Assembly: GCF_003006155.1 (NCBI RefSeq)
Contig: NZ_CP023559.1
Coordinates: 3,844,001 to 3,908,000 of the forward strand
DNA length: 64,000 nt
Direction of reading: 5' to 3'
Source: Salinicola tamaricis
Lineage (GTDB): Bacteria; Pseudomonadota; Gammaproteobacteria; Pseudomonadales; Halomonadaceae
The position numbers were made by a program, and so were the translations under genes. The notes under the pieces are model-generated. The model saw nothing but the letters and a program-made list of their open reading frames with translations. It did no database searches and was not told the origin of the DNA. Shown here piece by piece: positions 1-10,603 of this stretch (the first letter of the stretch is position 1; every line of letters starts with the position of its first letter).

Positions 1-1982
1 GCAGAAGCCAAAGAACGCCGCCGACTGGGTGATCAGCGCTTCCACCGCGCGCCGCCCCTCATGGATGCCCGCCTGCGGCAGTCGCACGCCCTCCTGATGC
101 AACTGGTTGAAGACTCGCCAGGCGTCGTCGCCGAGATGGTCGCGCACTGCCCGGCCATTGGCCACCAGCCGTGCCAGCAGGCTGGGCAGTGCTTCTGGAT
201 GGCCCTCCTTGAACAGCGACAGGAGCTGCTCGCGGTCGTGCTGGAAACGGCTCTGCACAGGATCGGCCAGCCCCCGCTCGAGGCCCAGCAGCTGGAGCAG
301 ATCGTCCAGCGCCGGGTCGGCGAGGCTCTCCTGATCCTGTTCCATCAGGCGATAGATCGCTTCTCTTAGCAGCCGCGCGTGGCCATCCAGGCGCTCGCCG
401 TAGCGCCCCAGCCAGAACAGGCTCTCGGCCACCCGGCTGGGCATGTCGGCGCCGTCGCGGGTGACCGCTAATGGCTGCGACGCGCGCCGCAGGCGGCTGA
501 CGTGGGGCTGCGGCGAGGTCGCGCTGACCCACACGTCCTTGACGCACTGGCTGGTCGCCATATCTGCCCCGGGCAGCCCCTGCCACGCCACTCCGCCCGG
601 CATCGCTTCGAAGCCCGCGGGCCGGCGCTGGTCGTCATAGCGTGCCTGCACGAAGCAACGCAGATTGAAGGTCGCCGGCGTCAGCGCACCGCCGACATGA
701 GTCATGAACGGCGCCGTGGCGCCCTCCAGCGGACACGACGCCACATAGCACTCGGGGTTCGCCACCAGCGCCTCGCGCAGTGCCGCTCGCGCTGACGGCG
801 ATAATGTTTTGGGTTCGCTGATCGGGTGGGCAACGTCGACGCGCTGAAAGCGCAGGCGCTCGAAGTCGGCAAGTGCCCAGGCCAGCCCCGCCGCCTCGCC
901 GCACCAGTGCGACTCGGGCCCCGCCATCGCCAGCGGCTCGCCCAGCAGGCGCTCGCACAGACGCGGCAGATAAGCCGCGATCAGCGGATTCTCGAGCACG
1001 CCGACCCCCGGGGGGTTGGCCACCCCGACGCCGCCACCGCGAATCGCTGCCAGCAGCCCGGCACACCGATCAGCGAGTCGGCCTCCAGCTCCAGCGGGTC
1101 GCTCCAGGCGTCGCCGATCTGCTTGAGCAGCACGTCCACCGGCTCCAGCCCGCCCAGGGTGCGCATCCAAACCCGCGCGTCGCGCACCACCAGGTCGCTG
1201 CCCTCGACCAGCGCCAGGTTGAGATAGTTGGCCAGATAGGCGTGTTCGAAATGGCTGGCATGCGCCGCACCCGGCGCCAGCAGCGCAATTCGCGGCTGGT
1301 CCAGCGTCAGCGGCGAAAGTGCGCCCAGGGCGTGGTGCTGACGCTCGAGAAAGCCCGCCAGACGGCGCAGCGGGGCGTTGCGATAAACACCGGGGAAGGC
1401 GCGCGCCATGGCGATCCGATTCTCCAGCGCGAAGCCCATGCCGGCCGGTGTCTGCAGATGATCGGCGAGCACGCACCAGCGACCATCACTGTCGCGGCTC
1501 AGATCCACCGCCAGCAGTGACAGCGCCGGCCCTCGCTTGCCGTAGAGACGGTCGCAGGCAAGCAGAAACCCCGGGTTGGCGAACAACGCATCGGCGGGTA
1601 GCACGCCCTCCTCGAGCATGCGCCGGGGGCCATAGATATCCACTAGCAGCGCGTCGAGCAGGCGCATGCGCTGAAGTAGCGCGCCTTCCAGGTTCTGCCA
1701 CTCGCTCGGCGTGATCACCAGCGGCAGCGGGTCGAGCCGCCACTGGCGCAGGCTCTCGGGGTCATCGGCCGAGCGCCCGTAGGTGACGCCGTTTTCATGC
1801 AGCAGGCGCTGAATTTCCTCGACCCGCTGAGCCATGGTGTCACGGTCGAGGCTTTCCAGCGCAGTCAGCAGCGGCTGCCAGCGTCGCCGCAGCGAACCGC
1901 GAGGGGTCACCAGTAGATCAAAGCCCGACTCGGCCTCATAGTCGCCCAGCCAGGGCCTGGTGAGGGTATCGATCTCAGCCAT
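1..1982 (-). CDS. Circularly permuted ATP-grasp / alpha-E fusion protein (frameshifted, 3' end outside window)
   Basis: The first ~320 residues match the circularly permuted type 2 ATP-grasp family (DUF404/DUF407), with landmarks such as ANYLNLALVEGSDLVV and GLEPVDVLLKQI. After a one-base loss near 1045 (the frame resumes LLAAIRGGGVGVANPPG) the ATP-grasp part continues to about 480. It then passes into an alpha-E (DUF403) helical domain beginning SRVAESLFWLGRYGERLDGH, which runs off the left edge. The ATG at 1980-1982 is chosen because an AAGG lies upstream and the family fold begins there. The family is predicted to ligate amino acids or peptides using ATP; the substrate is unknown. It is divergent from a stand-alone version of the same pair at 2406-4846. 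Confidence 0.85.
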
Positions 1983-2405
1983 CGCTGCCTTGCTACCTTT
2001 GCTCGGGCACATCCGGCCAGCGTCGAATCCGGCCTCCTGCCGGACCATGCGAACCACCCAGGGGCGGCCCGACCAGTCTCACGTGGGACGCCGACCCGCT
2101 ACACCAGGCCGACGGTGATGCGCGTCAACTTCCGCCACACGCACTGGCGCCAGCTTAATCCCACCATCTGCCGGCGTCACCTCTGATCACTTTATCGGCC
2201 GCTGGCGCTCTGACTGCAGCCGGGTCACCCGCCCCCACTCTCACCACGCCCTTGCACTCCGAAACCCGGCCCGCGAAGGCGCGACAACTCAGTGACCACC
2301 GCCGCACATCGCAGGTGACAGTTTGGGCCGGCGCTCACTATGCTGAGACCACGACACAACAACACGATGACCGGCCAGACCGATTCGCCGGCAGGAGCTT
2401 GAGCG
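1983..2405. other. Intergenic region between divergent ATP-grasp genes
   Basis: About 420 bases with no supported gene. It must contain the promoters of both divergent ATP-grasp transcription units. No convincing -35/-10 pair, operator or hairpin was picked out by eye. Confidence 0.5.
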
Positions 2406-3856
2406 ATGGGCAATGTGGATTGGCAGCAGTACCCGGCAGAGACTTCTACGACGAATTGATCGCCGCGAGCGGCACACCGCGGCCGGCGGCGGCACCGCTG
2501 TGCGATATGCTGGAGAGCTTCACCCCACGCGAACTCAACGAGCGCAAGCTGGCCGCCGAGGTGGCGATCCGCACCATGGGGATCACCTTCACGGTCTACT
2601 CCGAAGGCAGCACCATCGACCGCGCCTGGCCGTTCGATATCGTGCCGCGGATCATCCCCGCCAGTGAATGGCGCGGCATCGAGGCGGGCCTGAAGCAGCG
2701 CGTCGATGCCCTCAACCTGTTCATCGACGACCTCTATCACGACCAGAAGGTGATCAAGGACGGTATCCTGCCCGGCGAGATCCTGGCCCAGTCGGTCAAC
2801 TTCCGCCCGCAGTGCTGCGGTATCGATCCGCCCCACGGGATCTGGGCCCATATCTGCGGCTCCGACCTGGTGCGCGACGGCGACGGTACGGTCTACGTGC
2901 TCGAGGACAACCTGCGTGTTCCCTCCGGCGTCTCCTACATGCTCGAGAACCGCAACGTGACCAAGCGCGTGCTGCCGGAGCTGTTCCAGACCGGGCGTAT
3001 CCTGCCGGTGGATGACTATCCGGCGCAGCTACGACACCCTGGCCAGCCTCTCGCCGCGTCCCGGCGACGAGCCGCAGATCGTGGTGCTGACCCCCGGCAT
3101 CTACAACTCCGCCTACTACGAGCACGCCTATCTGGCGCAGCAGATGGGGGTGGAGCTGGTTCAGGGCTCCGATCTGATCGTCGACGACGATGACGTGGTC
3201 TACATGCACACCGTCGACGGGCTCAAGCGGGTCGACGTGATCTATCGCCGTATCGACGATCTATTCCTCGACCCGGAAGCCTTTTACCCCGACTCGATGC
3301 TCGGTACGCCGGGGCTGATGCGCGCCTGGCCGCCGGTAAGGTGGCGCTGGCCAACGCCCCCGGCGCCGGCGTCGCCGACGACAAGGTGGTCTACGCCTTC
3401 GTGCCCAAGCTGATTCGCTACTATCTCGACCAGGAGGCGACGCTGCCGAACGTGCCCAGCTACCTGTGCATGTTCGACGACGACCGCCGCTACGTGCTCG
3501 ACCACCTCGACGAGCTGGTGGTCAAGCCGGCCAACGAGTCCGGCGGCTACGGCATGCTGATCGGCCCGCGCTCGACCGCGGCAGAGCGCGCCGCCTTCGC
3601 CGAGCGCATCGAGGCCGACCCGCGCAACTACATGGCGCAGCCGACCCTGGCACTCTCCACCGCACCGACCCTGTTCGACGGCGCCCCCGAACCGCGCCAC
3701 GTGGATCTGCGCCCTTTCATTCTCTCGGGACCGGAGACCCACGTCACCATGGGCGGGCTGACCCGGGTGGCGCTGATCAAGGATTCACTGGTGGTCAACT
3801 CCTCCCAGGGCGGGGGCAGCAAGGATACCTGGATCGTCGATACCGAGGAGGATTGA
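2406..3856 (+). CDS. Circularly permuted type 2 ATP-grasp protein (frameshifted)
   Basis: The reconstructed product is about 480 residues and typical of the DUF404/DUF407 ATP-grasp family. Landmarks in order are [90 protein letters not shown] and [17 protein letters not shown]. The reading frame changes near 2438, 3030 and 3330. The start is taken as ATG 2406, whose frame gives [10 protein letters not shown], the usual N-terminus of the family, before the first shift. It ends 3 bases before the alpha-E gene, so the two form an operon. Predicted role: ATP-dependent ligase in an uncharacterised peptide or modification pathway. This is a paralogue of the fused gene at 1-1982. Confidence 0.85.
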
Positions 3857-3859
3857 GCC

Positions 3860-4846
3860 ATGCTGTCACGCGTCGCCGAAAACCTGTACTGGATGGCCCG
3901 CTATGTGGAGCGCGCGGAGGACACCGCGCGACTGATCAGCGTCAACAGCAACCTGCTGCTCGATATGCCGGCACGCGCTGCGCTGAGCTGGTCGACCCTG
4001 ATCGATATCACCAGTAGCGAAGAGACCTTCGATGCGCTCTACAGCGAGCGCAGCGAGCGCAACGTGATCGACTTTCTGTGCCTGTCGCGGGAGCACTCCG
4101 GTTCGATTCTCTCCTCCCTGGCCAACGCGCGCGAAAATCTGCGCACCACCCGCGACGTGGTACCGCGGGAGATCTGGGAGGAGATCAACCAGTGCTATCT
4201 GGAGATCCAGGAGCAGACCCAGGGCGGGCTCAAGCCACGCCATCGCGACGCCTTCCTCAAGAGCGTGGTGCGCGCCTGCCAGACGCTTACCGGGTTGATC
4301 GAAGGCACCCTGAGCCACACCGAAGCACGCACCTTCCTCTCACTGGGGCGGCATCTGGAACGCGCCGACATGACCACACGGATACTCGACGTGCGCTCGG
4401 ACAACCTGCTGCCGCGCAATCCCGAAGAGCTGATACCGTTCGAGCACCTGCAGTGGATGAGCGTGCTCAAATCGCTCACCGCCTACCAGATGTACCGCCA
4501 AGCGGTCAGGCTGCGAGTGCGCGGACCCGACGTGCTGCGCTTTCTGCTCCAGAACCACGACCTGCCGCGCTCGGTACTGCGCAGCCTCGAGGAGGTCAGC
4601 TGGGAGCTGCAGACCCTGCCCAACCACGATAGGCCGCTGGCGGTGGCGACGCTGGTACGCGCCGAAGTCGCCGAGGCCGACGTCCAGACCCTGGCCCGCG
4701 CCCCGGAGCAGCTGCACCAGCTCATCGACGAGTTCCAGATCGGCTTCAACAACCTGCATGAAGCGATCGCCGGCGCCTACTTCGTGGTGCGTCCGGTCAA
4801 GACTGCCAGCGCCCAGGAACGCACCCTCGGCGACGACGACGATTGA
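3860..4846 (+). CDS. Alpha-E domain-containing protein (DUF403)
   Basis: An intact 328-residue, all-helical protein of the alpha-E family. It opens MLSRVAENLYWMARYVERAEDT, which matches the family N-terminus, and contains FLSLGRHLERADMTTRILDVR. It follows the ATP-grasp gene by three bases, and the family is almost always found beside such ligases or fused to them, as at 1-1982. It has no recognised catalytic motif, so its job is inferred only from context: a partner of the ATP-grasp enzyme. The C-terminus is acidic (GDDDD). Confidence 0.9.
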   Translation: MLSRVAENLYWMARYVERAEDTARLISVNSNLLLDMPARAALSWSTLIDITSSEETFDALYSERSERNVIDFLCLSREHSGSILSSLANARENLRTTRDVVPREIWEEINQCYLEIQEQTQGGLKPRHRDAFLKSVVRACQTLTGLIEGTLSHTEARTFLSLGRHLERADMTTRILDVRSDNLLPRNPEELIPFEHLQWMSVLKSLTAYQMYRQAVRLRVRGPDVLRFLLQNHDLPRSVLRSLEEVSWELQTLPNHDRPLAVATLVRAEVAEADVQTLARAPEQLHQLIDEFQIGFNNLHEAIAGAYFVVRPVKTASAQERTLGDDDD

Positions 4847-4855
4847 GCGCCACCC

Positions 4856-5926
4856 TCACCCGCGCGGCGGCGTGGCCGCTGCGCGGGTCACCAGGTCATG
4901 GACATAGGCCAGCTTGTCGCGGATCGCCGGCGTGATGATCACCGGCACCACATCGAGCAGCCCCATTTCCCGGTTGAGCTCGTTGAGCCCGACGCCGACC
5001 CGCTGGAAGACCAGAATCATGGCATCGACACCACTATCCGGTGCCACCCGGGGCAGCCCCAGATCGCCGGCGGTATCCAGCACCGAGACGATGTCCTCGT
5101 AGAGCGAGAACGTCTCGGCGAAATCCTCCCACGGGTGCATGGTGGCGTAGGCCGATACATAGCGCTCGGACCAGTTGGCAGCAGGGCCCTCGGCATAGTA
5201 GCGCGCCAGCGCCTCGGCATAGGTGGGCGCGTCGTGATCGCCGAACACCGCCCGACTCGCCGCCTCCTCGCGCCCCTTGATCAGCAGATCCCAGTAGTAG
5301 TGCCCGATCTCGTGGCGAAAGTGACCGATCAGGGTGCGCAGAGGCTCGTTGAGGTCGACACGCAGACGCTCGCGCTCGACATCGTCGGCCTCCTTGAGAT
5401 TGATCGTGATCAACCCCTCGGCATGCCCGGTATACACTGTCTCCCCACTGTCGGTGGCGCGCCATTGCCCCTGGTCCGGCAGAGCGTCGGCCATGAAGGC
5501 GAAGCGCAGCGGCAGTGGCGCCTCGTCCTGCGGCGCCGGATGCGGCAGGCCCATTAGGTCCAGGGTGTAGAACAGCCGTCGCTTGGCCGCCTCCAGCGCC
5601 GCCCAGCGTTCGCGGTGGCCATCGATGGAGAGGTCGGGAATGACCTTGTTGTGGCGGCAACAGTCGCATAGGCCTTGGTAGCGCGCCGCCTCCCGAGGTG
5701 TCAGCAGGCGGTTGCAGACGCCGTGGTGGGCATTGTTGAAACACTTGACCAGGGTCACACCACACACCGGGTTAGCGCAGCGATACTCCGCCCCCTGCGG
5801 GATCAGCGCAGTCACGCTTGAGCACACCGGACACCAGCCGACCTCGGCATGACACACGGTACAACGGGTATTGTCGAAGAAGAGCCGACTCGGCGGCTGA
5901 CAGCAGTGACACTCGAAGGTGCGCAT
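4856..5926 (-). CDS. Putative zinc-binding metallopeptidase (COG4307-type)
   Basis: A 356-residue protein. The N-terminal ~90 residues are cysteine-rich: CHCC, CTVC, CPVC, CANPVC and CDCCRH suggest several zinc ribbons. The C-terminal part has the zinc-protease motif HEIGHYYWD near residue 215, with a downstream glutamate-rich stretch (WEDFAETFSLYED) that may supply the third ligand. It has no signal peptide, so it is probably cytoplasmic. It is convergent with the ATP-grasp/alpha-E operon, with only 9 bases between the stop codons. Such peptidases are known neighbours of that system, so a role in processing the same unknown product is plausible but inferred. Confidence 0.82.
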   Translation of the reverse strand: MRTFECHCCQPPSRLFFDNTRCTVCHAEVGWCPVCSSVTALIPQGAEYRCANPVCGVTLVKCFNNAHHGVCNRLLTPREAARYQGLCDCCRHNKVIPDLSIDGHRERWAALEAAKRRLFYTLDLMGLPHPAPQDEAPLPLRFAFMADALPDQGQWRATDSGETVYTGHAEGLITINLKEADDVERERLRVDLNEPLRTLIGHFRHEIGHYYWDLLIKGREEAASRAVFGDHDAPTYAEALARYYAEGPAANWSERYVSAYATMHPWEDFAETFSLYEDIVSVLDTAGDLGLPRVAPDSGVDAMILVFQRVGVGLNELNREMGLLDVVPVIITPAIRDKLAYVHDLVTRAAATPPRG

Positions 5927-6089
5927 GCACTCTCTCTCAAAACGGCGTCGAGCGCGGCGGCCAGCCCGGTTGGCGACTCCCCGCCACCCCGCGCCGTGGC
6001 GGTGGCGGCGTCAGGGCGCCGCCGCGCCCCTGCCTGAGAGCTTAGCAGAGCCTCGCCGCGCCAAGCGTGACGGCTGCCGATATCTACGC

Positions 6090-6508
6090 TCAGCGCGCGG
6101 CGAGATCGAGCCGTGAGGCCTCGATCCAGGCCAGCGCCTGGCCAGGTCTCGCGGCCGTTCGACCCGCACTACCTCGGCCTGCCAGCCCTGCGGCAGCCCG
6201 CGTGAGGCCAGCAGCGCATCGACCTGGGCGGTATCGGCGGGGTCATCGAGATGGGTGGCATCGATACCCGCTCCCGCCTCGCCGGGGAGATAGATGGTGT
6301 TGTTGGAGAAGTCGATGGCATAGGCGATCACCCCGGGCACGATGAAGAACAGCAGACCGATACCGTCGGCGATCGCCACGCCGGGGTCGATGCGCCCGGG
6401 CAGCTGGCCCTTGCGTTCGGGGTAGAACAGCGTACCGCAGCCGCGAGCGACAGTGTCAGACAGGCGATGAGCATGGTGGCGACGGCGCGCCTGATCGAGC
6501 AGTGACAT
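6090..6508 (-). CDS. Small conserved lipoprotein (frameshifted)
   Basis: The core reads GTLFYPERKGQLPGRIDP, then DGIGLLFFIVPGVIAYAIDF and NTIYLPGEAG, matching a small gammaproteobacterial lipoprotein family of unknown function. The N-terminus as sequenced lacks a signal. In the neighbouring frame the same bases give TMLIACLTLSLA followed by AGCGTLFY, a signal peptide with a lipobox, so two compensating one-base errors lie at about 6445-6490. A third near 6142 restores the ending ALAWIEASRLDLAAR and a stop at 6090-6092. The start ATG 6508 has AGGA eight bases upstream. About 139 residues. Confidence 0.6.
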
Positions 6509-6607
6509 CGTTGGGGTCCTGCGGTGGAAATCGAGCGCTGACCTGAGGAGGTCGAGCGTTAACCTAAAGTAACGCGCGTGCGACGTCCACCGCCGACCGG
6601 CAGGAAA

Positions 6608-6631
6608 ACGCCCGCCGATCACGGCGGGCGT
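6608..6631 (-). terminator. Intrinsic terminator of the YIP1-like gene
   Basis: Perfect 10-bp inverted repeat (ACGCCCGCCG / CGGCGGGCGT) with a 4-base loop. On the minus strand it is followed by TTTT. It lies just downstream of the YIP1-like gene that ends at 6685. Confidence 0.75.
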
Positions 6632-6684
6632 CAGGGCAATTCGGCAACCCGATGCACCAAGACCGGCATCTGGTGCCCTCCTGG

Positions 6685-7288
6685 TCACACCAGCGAGGCG
6701 CCGTAGCCCCACAGCAGTACCGTCAGCGCCAGCAGTGCCTCCAGTACCAGGATACCGATCGCAGCGCTGCGCTGGAGGCGCGGATACCCTCACCGCGGTC
6801 GATGCCGAGGAACGACGGTAACCCGGCGAACAGCAGATAGGCGGTATAGCAGAGGCCGACAATACCCGCGAGCAGGCACAGCCAGACGATAGGATAGAGA
6901 GCGACGATGCCGCTCAGGAACATCGGTGTTGCCATGTAGCCGGCAAACACCACGCAACGATTGAGACCTCGGCCGCGACGGATAGCGCCGTGCCAGCCGT
7001 GCACCCACGTTACCCATCAGCCAGACCGCGGCCAGAATCAGTGCATAGAAGATGATCGCGAGCAGGACCGCTGTGGAGGGCGCCACCTGCACGCGCTCCG
7101 CCAGGCCGGTTTCCGAGGTACCGAAGTGCACCCCACCAGCGTGGTGCCGATGAACGAACATACCACCGGCACCGCCGCCAATATCAGCACGTGGTGTCCA
7201 TAGAGGTGGGAAACGGTCTCGTTCTCGCTGCTGATCTCCTGCCACTCGCGATTGGGATGCGTAAGAAGTCCCAGACCATGTTGATCAT
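6685..7288 (-). CDS. YIP1-family integral membrane protein (frameshifted)
   Basis: Reconstructed from three reading frames. The N-terminal part reads LTHPNREWQEISSENETVSH, a typical start for bacterial YIP1/DUF1282-type proteins. Hydrophobic segments follow: VLILAAVPVVCSFIGTTLVG, TAVLLAIIFYALILAAVWLM, GYMATPMFLSGIVALYPIVW, LCLLAGIVGLCYTAYLLFAG and a final ALTVLLWGYGASLV before the stop. Frame changes occur near 7270, 7130, 6985 and 6770. About 200 residues with roughly five to six membrane spans in the inner membrane. No enzymatic motif was seen and the function is unknown. The start ATG 7288 gives MINMVWDF, as in relatives. Confidence 0.65.
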
Positions 7289-7580
7289 GACGCGCCCTCC
7301 ACCGCCGCGGGTCGCCAACGACGGCCTCCGTGAATGCCACCGCTCGCCCGGCGGGCGATGTCGGTCGCGACCCTGACTTCACTATAGAAAAGAATCCGCC
7401 AAGCGGCAGGTAGACCTGTGGCTAGGCCGAACTCGCGTCCACCCAGCGGATTTTGCCCGGCCCCCTCCCCGTGGGCGGCTGCCATCTCTATACTGGCCGG
7501 CTCACGATCGACTCATCGCGGGCCGCAGTCGGTACACCGCCGCTCCCGGACATCGCTGCTGAATACAGGACGAACACGCC

Positions 7581-9280
7581 ATGCGCGCCAGCCACTACAG
7601 ATCTCGACCCTCAAGGAAACGCCGGCGGATGCGGAAATTGTCAGCCATCAGTTGATGCTGCGGGCCGGCATGATCCGCCGTCTGACCTCGGGGCTCTATA
7701 CCTGGCTGCCGGTCGGCCTGCGCACCCTGCGCAAGGTCGAGCGCATCGTGCGCGAGGAGATGGACCGGGCCGGCGCCCAGGAGGTGCTGATGCCGGCGGT
7801 GCAGCCGGCCGAGCTGTGGCAGGAGTCGGGGCGCTGGGAGCAGTACGGTCCGAACTGCTGCGCCTCAAGGATCGTCATCAGCGCGACTACTGCGTCGGCC
7901 CGACCCATGAAGAGGTGATCACCGATCTGGTGCGCGCGAGCTGTCGAGCTACAAGCAGTTGCCGACCAACTTCTATCAGATCCAGACCAAGTTCCGCGAC
8001 GAAATCCGGCCGCGCTTCGGCGTCATGCGTTCACGCGAATTCATCATGAAGGATGCCTACTCCTTCGACGTCGACGAAGCCGGCCTGGCGCGCTCGTACC
8101 AGAAGATGTACGACGCCTACGTGCGCATCTTCACCCGCCTGGGGCTCGATTTCCGCGCCGTGCTCGCTGACAACGGCTCGATCGGCGGCACCGGCTCCCA
8201 CGAGTTCCACGTTCTCGCCGACTCCGGCGAAGACGCGGTGATCTTCTCCACCGGCTCGGACGACGCCGCCAATATCGAGAAGGCCGAAGCGATGCCCCCG
8301 GCCGGCGCCGAGCGCGGCGCCCCGCAGGAGAGCCTGCGTCAGGTACCCACCCCTGGCGTGCGCACCATTGCGGCGCTGGTCGAAGGGTTCGACCTCCCGA
8401 TCGAGAAAACGGTCAAGACGCTGATCGTGCATGGCGCCGAGGGTGGCCTGGTGGCCCTGATGGTGCGCGGTGACCATCAGCTCAACGAAATCAAGGCGGA
8501 GCATCTCCCCCAGGTCAAGGCGCCGCTGACCATGGCCGAAGAGAGCGAGATTCGCGCCGCAGTGGGCGCCGGCCCCGGTTCGCTGGGCCCGGTGGGGCTG
8601 CCGATGCCGCTGATCATCGACCGCAGCGTGGCGCTGATGAGCGACTTCGGCGCCGGCGCCAACATCGACGACCAGCACCTGTTCGGGATCAACTGGGAGC
8701 GCGATCTGCCGCTGCCCGAGGTTGCCGACCTGCGCAACGTGGTCGAAGGCGACCCCGCCGGACGGCCAGGGCACCCTCGCCATCACCCCGGCATCGAGGT
8801 CGGCCACGTGTTCCAACTGGGTCAGAAATACTCGCAGGCGATGAATGCCACCGTGCTGGGTGACAACGGCCAGCCCGCCACGCTGCACATGGGCTGCTAC
8901 GGTATCGGCATCACCCGCGTGGTCGCCGCTGCCATCGAGCAGAATCATGATGCCGGCGGCATCATCTGGCCCGACGCCATCGCGCCGTTCCAACTGGCGA
9001 TCGTGCCGATGAACGCGCACAAGTCCGAGCGCGTACGCGACACCGCCGAAGCGCTCTATACCCGCCTCACTGACGCCGGCATGTGCTGCTCGACGATCGC
9101 GATCTGCGCCCCGGGGTCAAGTTCGCCGATCAGGAACTGATGGGTATCCCCCACCGCCTGGTGATCGGCGACCGCGGCCTGGACAACGGCGAGCTGGAGT
9201 ACAAGGGCCGCCGCGACAGCGAGGTCACCATGGTTGCGGTCGAGGATCTGGATGCGTTCCTCGCCGAGCGCCTGGGCTGA
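7581..9280 (+). CDS. proS: Prolyl-tRNA synthetase (frameshifted)
   Basis: Charges tRNA-Pro with proline in the cytoplasm. The reconstructed protein is the long bacterial form (~570 residues). It opens MRAS then [11 protein letters not shown] and [20 protein letters not shown]. Class II motif 2 is around [20 protein letters not shown], a YbaK-like editing domain follows ([28 protein letters not shown]), and motif 3 is [18 protein letters not shown]. The C-terminal anticodon-binding part is [16 protein letters not shown] to AFLAERLG. The frame breaks near 7600, 7860, 7940, 8760-8800 and 9090. An essential gene cannot be this damaged, so these are read as sequence errors. The ATG at 7581 matches the family start. 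Confidence 0.92.
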
Positions 9281-9423
9281 CATCACCTGACCGGGCGAGC
9301 CTCGCCGGCCCGCTGGCAGTTCTGCTGCTGGCGACCGGCTCGCTGCCTGCCGCCGCGGCCCAGGCCGCGGCATCGCCACCTACCCAGCTCGCCGCACCCG
9401 CCGCGGTCATCGGCCCGGCGGAC

Positions 9424-9939
9424 ATGCCTCCCGACCCGGCCCTGATCCAAGCACTGGCACAGGCGATGGCTGCGGAGCCCGATAGCGGCGATCACTTCGA
9501 TGCCCAGGTCTGGCTGCTCGACATGCAGTCGCGTCTCGCCCGGCGTCACCTCACGGCCTATCCCGATCGTCAGGCGCGCTTGCGCTTGCTGCAACGCGTG
9601 TACGTCGAGGCGCGTCGCGTCGCCCTGCCGCCGGCGCTGGTGCTGGCGCTGATCGACGTCGAGAGCCGCTTTCACCCCGCGGCCCGCTCGAGTGTCGGCG
9701 CCCGAGGGCTGATGCAGGTGATGCCGTTCTGGAAGGCCGAGATCGGCCGCCCCCAGGACGACCTGGAGGATGTCGCCACCAACCTGCGCTATGGCTGCAC
9801 CATCCTCGCCCACTACCTGTCCCGGGAGAATGGCGACTGGACCCGCGCCCTGGCCAGGTACAACGGCAGCCTGGGCCGCACCACCTATCCGGAACAGGTG
9901 ATGGCAGCCTGGTATCACTACTGGTGGGTAAAGCGTTAA
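9424..9939 (+). CDS. Lytic transglycosylase (SLT domain), exported
   Basis: The conserved part ALVLALIDVESRFHPAARSS, GLMQVMPFWKAEIGR and NLRYGCTILAHYL is a Slt-type lytic transglycosylase domain, with the catalytic glutamate in DVESRF. It cleaves peptidoglycan in the periplasm. The ATG at 9424 is the only one available. However, the same frame is open upstream and encodes a signal peptide (LAGPLAVLLLATGSLPAAAA from 9301), so the real start is near 9280, just after proS, perhaps hidden by a lost base. The neighbouring proS is probably co-transcribed. Confidence 0.85.
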   Translation: MPPDPALIQALAQAMAAEPDSGDHFDAQVWLLDMQSRLARRHLTAYPDRQARLRLLQRVYVEARRVALPPALVLALIDVESRFHPAARSSVGARGLMQVMPFWKAEIGRPQDDLEDVATNLRYGCTILAHYLSRENGDWTRALARYNGSLGRTTYPEQVMAAWYHYWWVKR

Positions 9940-9962
9940 CGGCCGCGCACTCGGCGGCCGTT
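9938..9962. terminator. Bidirectional terminator between convergent genes
   Basis: A 9-bp perfect inverted repeat (AACGGCCGC / GCGGCCGTT) with a 7-base loop. It sits exactly between the stop of the lytic transglycosylase gene and the stop of the convergent slyD-like gene. Confidence 0.6.
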
Positions 9963-10480
9963 CAGATTTGCTTGCGATCCTCGACCTCGGTATGCGAAGT
10001 CCCCGGCGGCAGCGGATGGCCCTTGACCCGCTCGGCACGGGTGGCCTCGCGCACCTCGAGAATCTCTATCTCATAGCTGAGTGTGTGCCCGGCCAGCGGA
10101 TGATTGGCATCCACGGTGACACTGTCGGCCCCGGCGGCGATCACCGTCACCGTATGCGGCCCTTCCGGCCCCTGGGCCTGGAAGCGCGCGCCCGCCTGCA
10201 GCGGCTGGTCGGCGGGGAAGGCGCTGCGCGCGGTCTCGCTGACCAGCGCTTCGTCACGCTCGCCATAGCTCTCGGCGGGGCTCAGTGTCACGCGCATCTG
10301 CGCACCGGGTGCCGCATCCATCAGGTGCGCTTCGAGCGCCGCGAACAGGTTGGCATGGCCATGCAGATAGCTCAGCGGCTGCTGGCGCGCGCGGGAGTCA
10401 TCGAGGATGCGCCCATCGGCATCGCACAAACGATAGTGCAGCGTGGCGACACGCCCCGGCGTGATGGTGAGTGGCGTCAT
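9962..10480 (-). CDS. FKBP-type peptidyl-prolyl isomerase, SlyD-like
   Basis: A 172-residue cytoplasmic isomerase. The FKBP half-domains ILDDSRARQQPLSYLHGHAN and ANHPLAGHTLSYEIEILEV flank an insert-in-flap chaperone domain (ESYGERDEALV to TVIAAGADSVTVD), the SlyD/FkpB arrangement. It lacks the long His/Cys-rich tail of E. coli SlyD, so strong nickel binding is not expected. The start ATG 10480 has AGGA nine bases upstream. An in-frame extension further upstream has no family similarity. Confidence 0.88.
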   Translation of the reverse strand: MTPLTITPGRVATLHYRLCDADGRILDDSRARQQPLSYLHGHANLFAALEAHLMDAAPGAQMRVTLSPAESYGERDEALVSETARSAFPADQPLQAGARFQAQGPEGPHTVTVIAAGADSVTVDANHPLAGHTLSYEIEILEVREATRAERVKGHPLPPGTSHTEVEDRKQI

Positions 10481-10603
10481 AGATCGTTCCTGAAGGTCGT
10501 GGCTGAAGATGGTTCCTGGAAAGAGATGAATCTGGGCGGCGTCTCTTGCCAACCCTGGGGTTTGTACGACAAGTCAACGAGCGCAGTACTTTCCAGCCAG
10601 TGC

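Noticed and set aside
635..1066. 143-codon minus-strand open frame
   Set aside because: It overlaps the ATP-grasp/alpha-E gene in another frame. The recognisable family sequence is in the other minus-strand frame, so this is a shadow.
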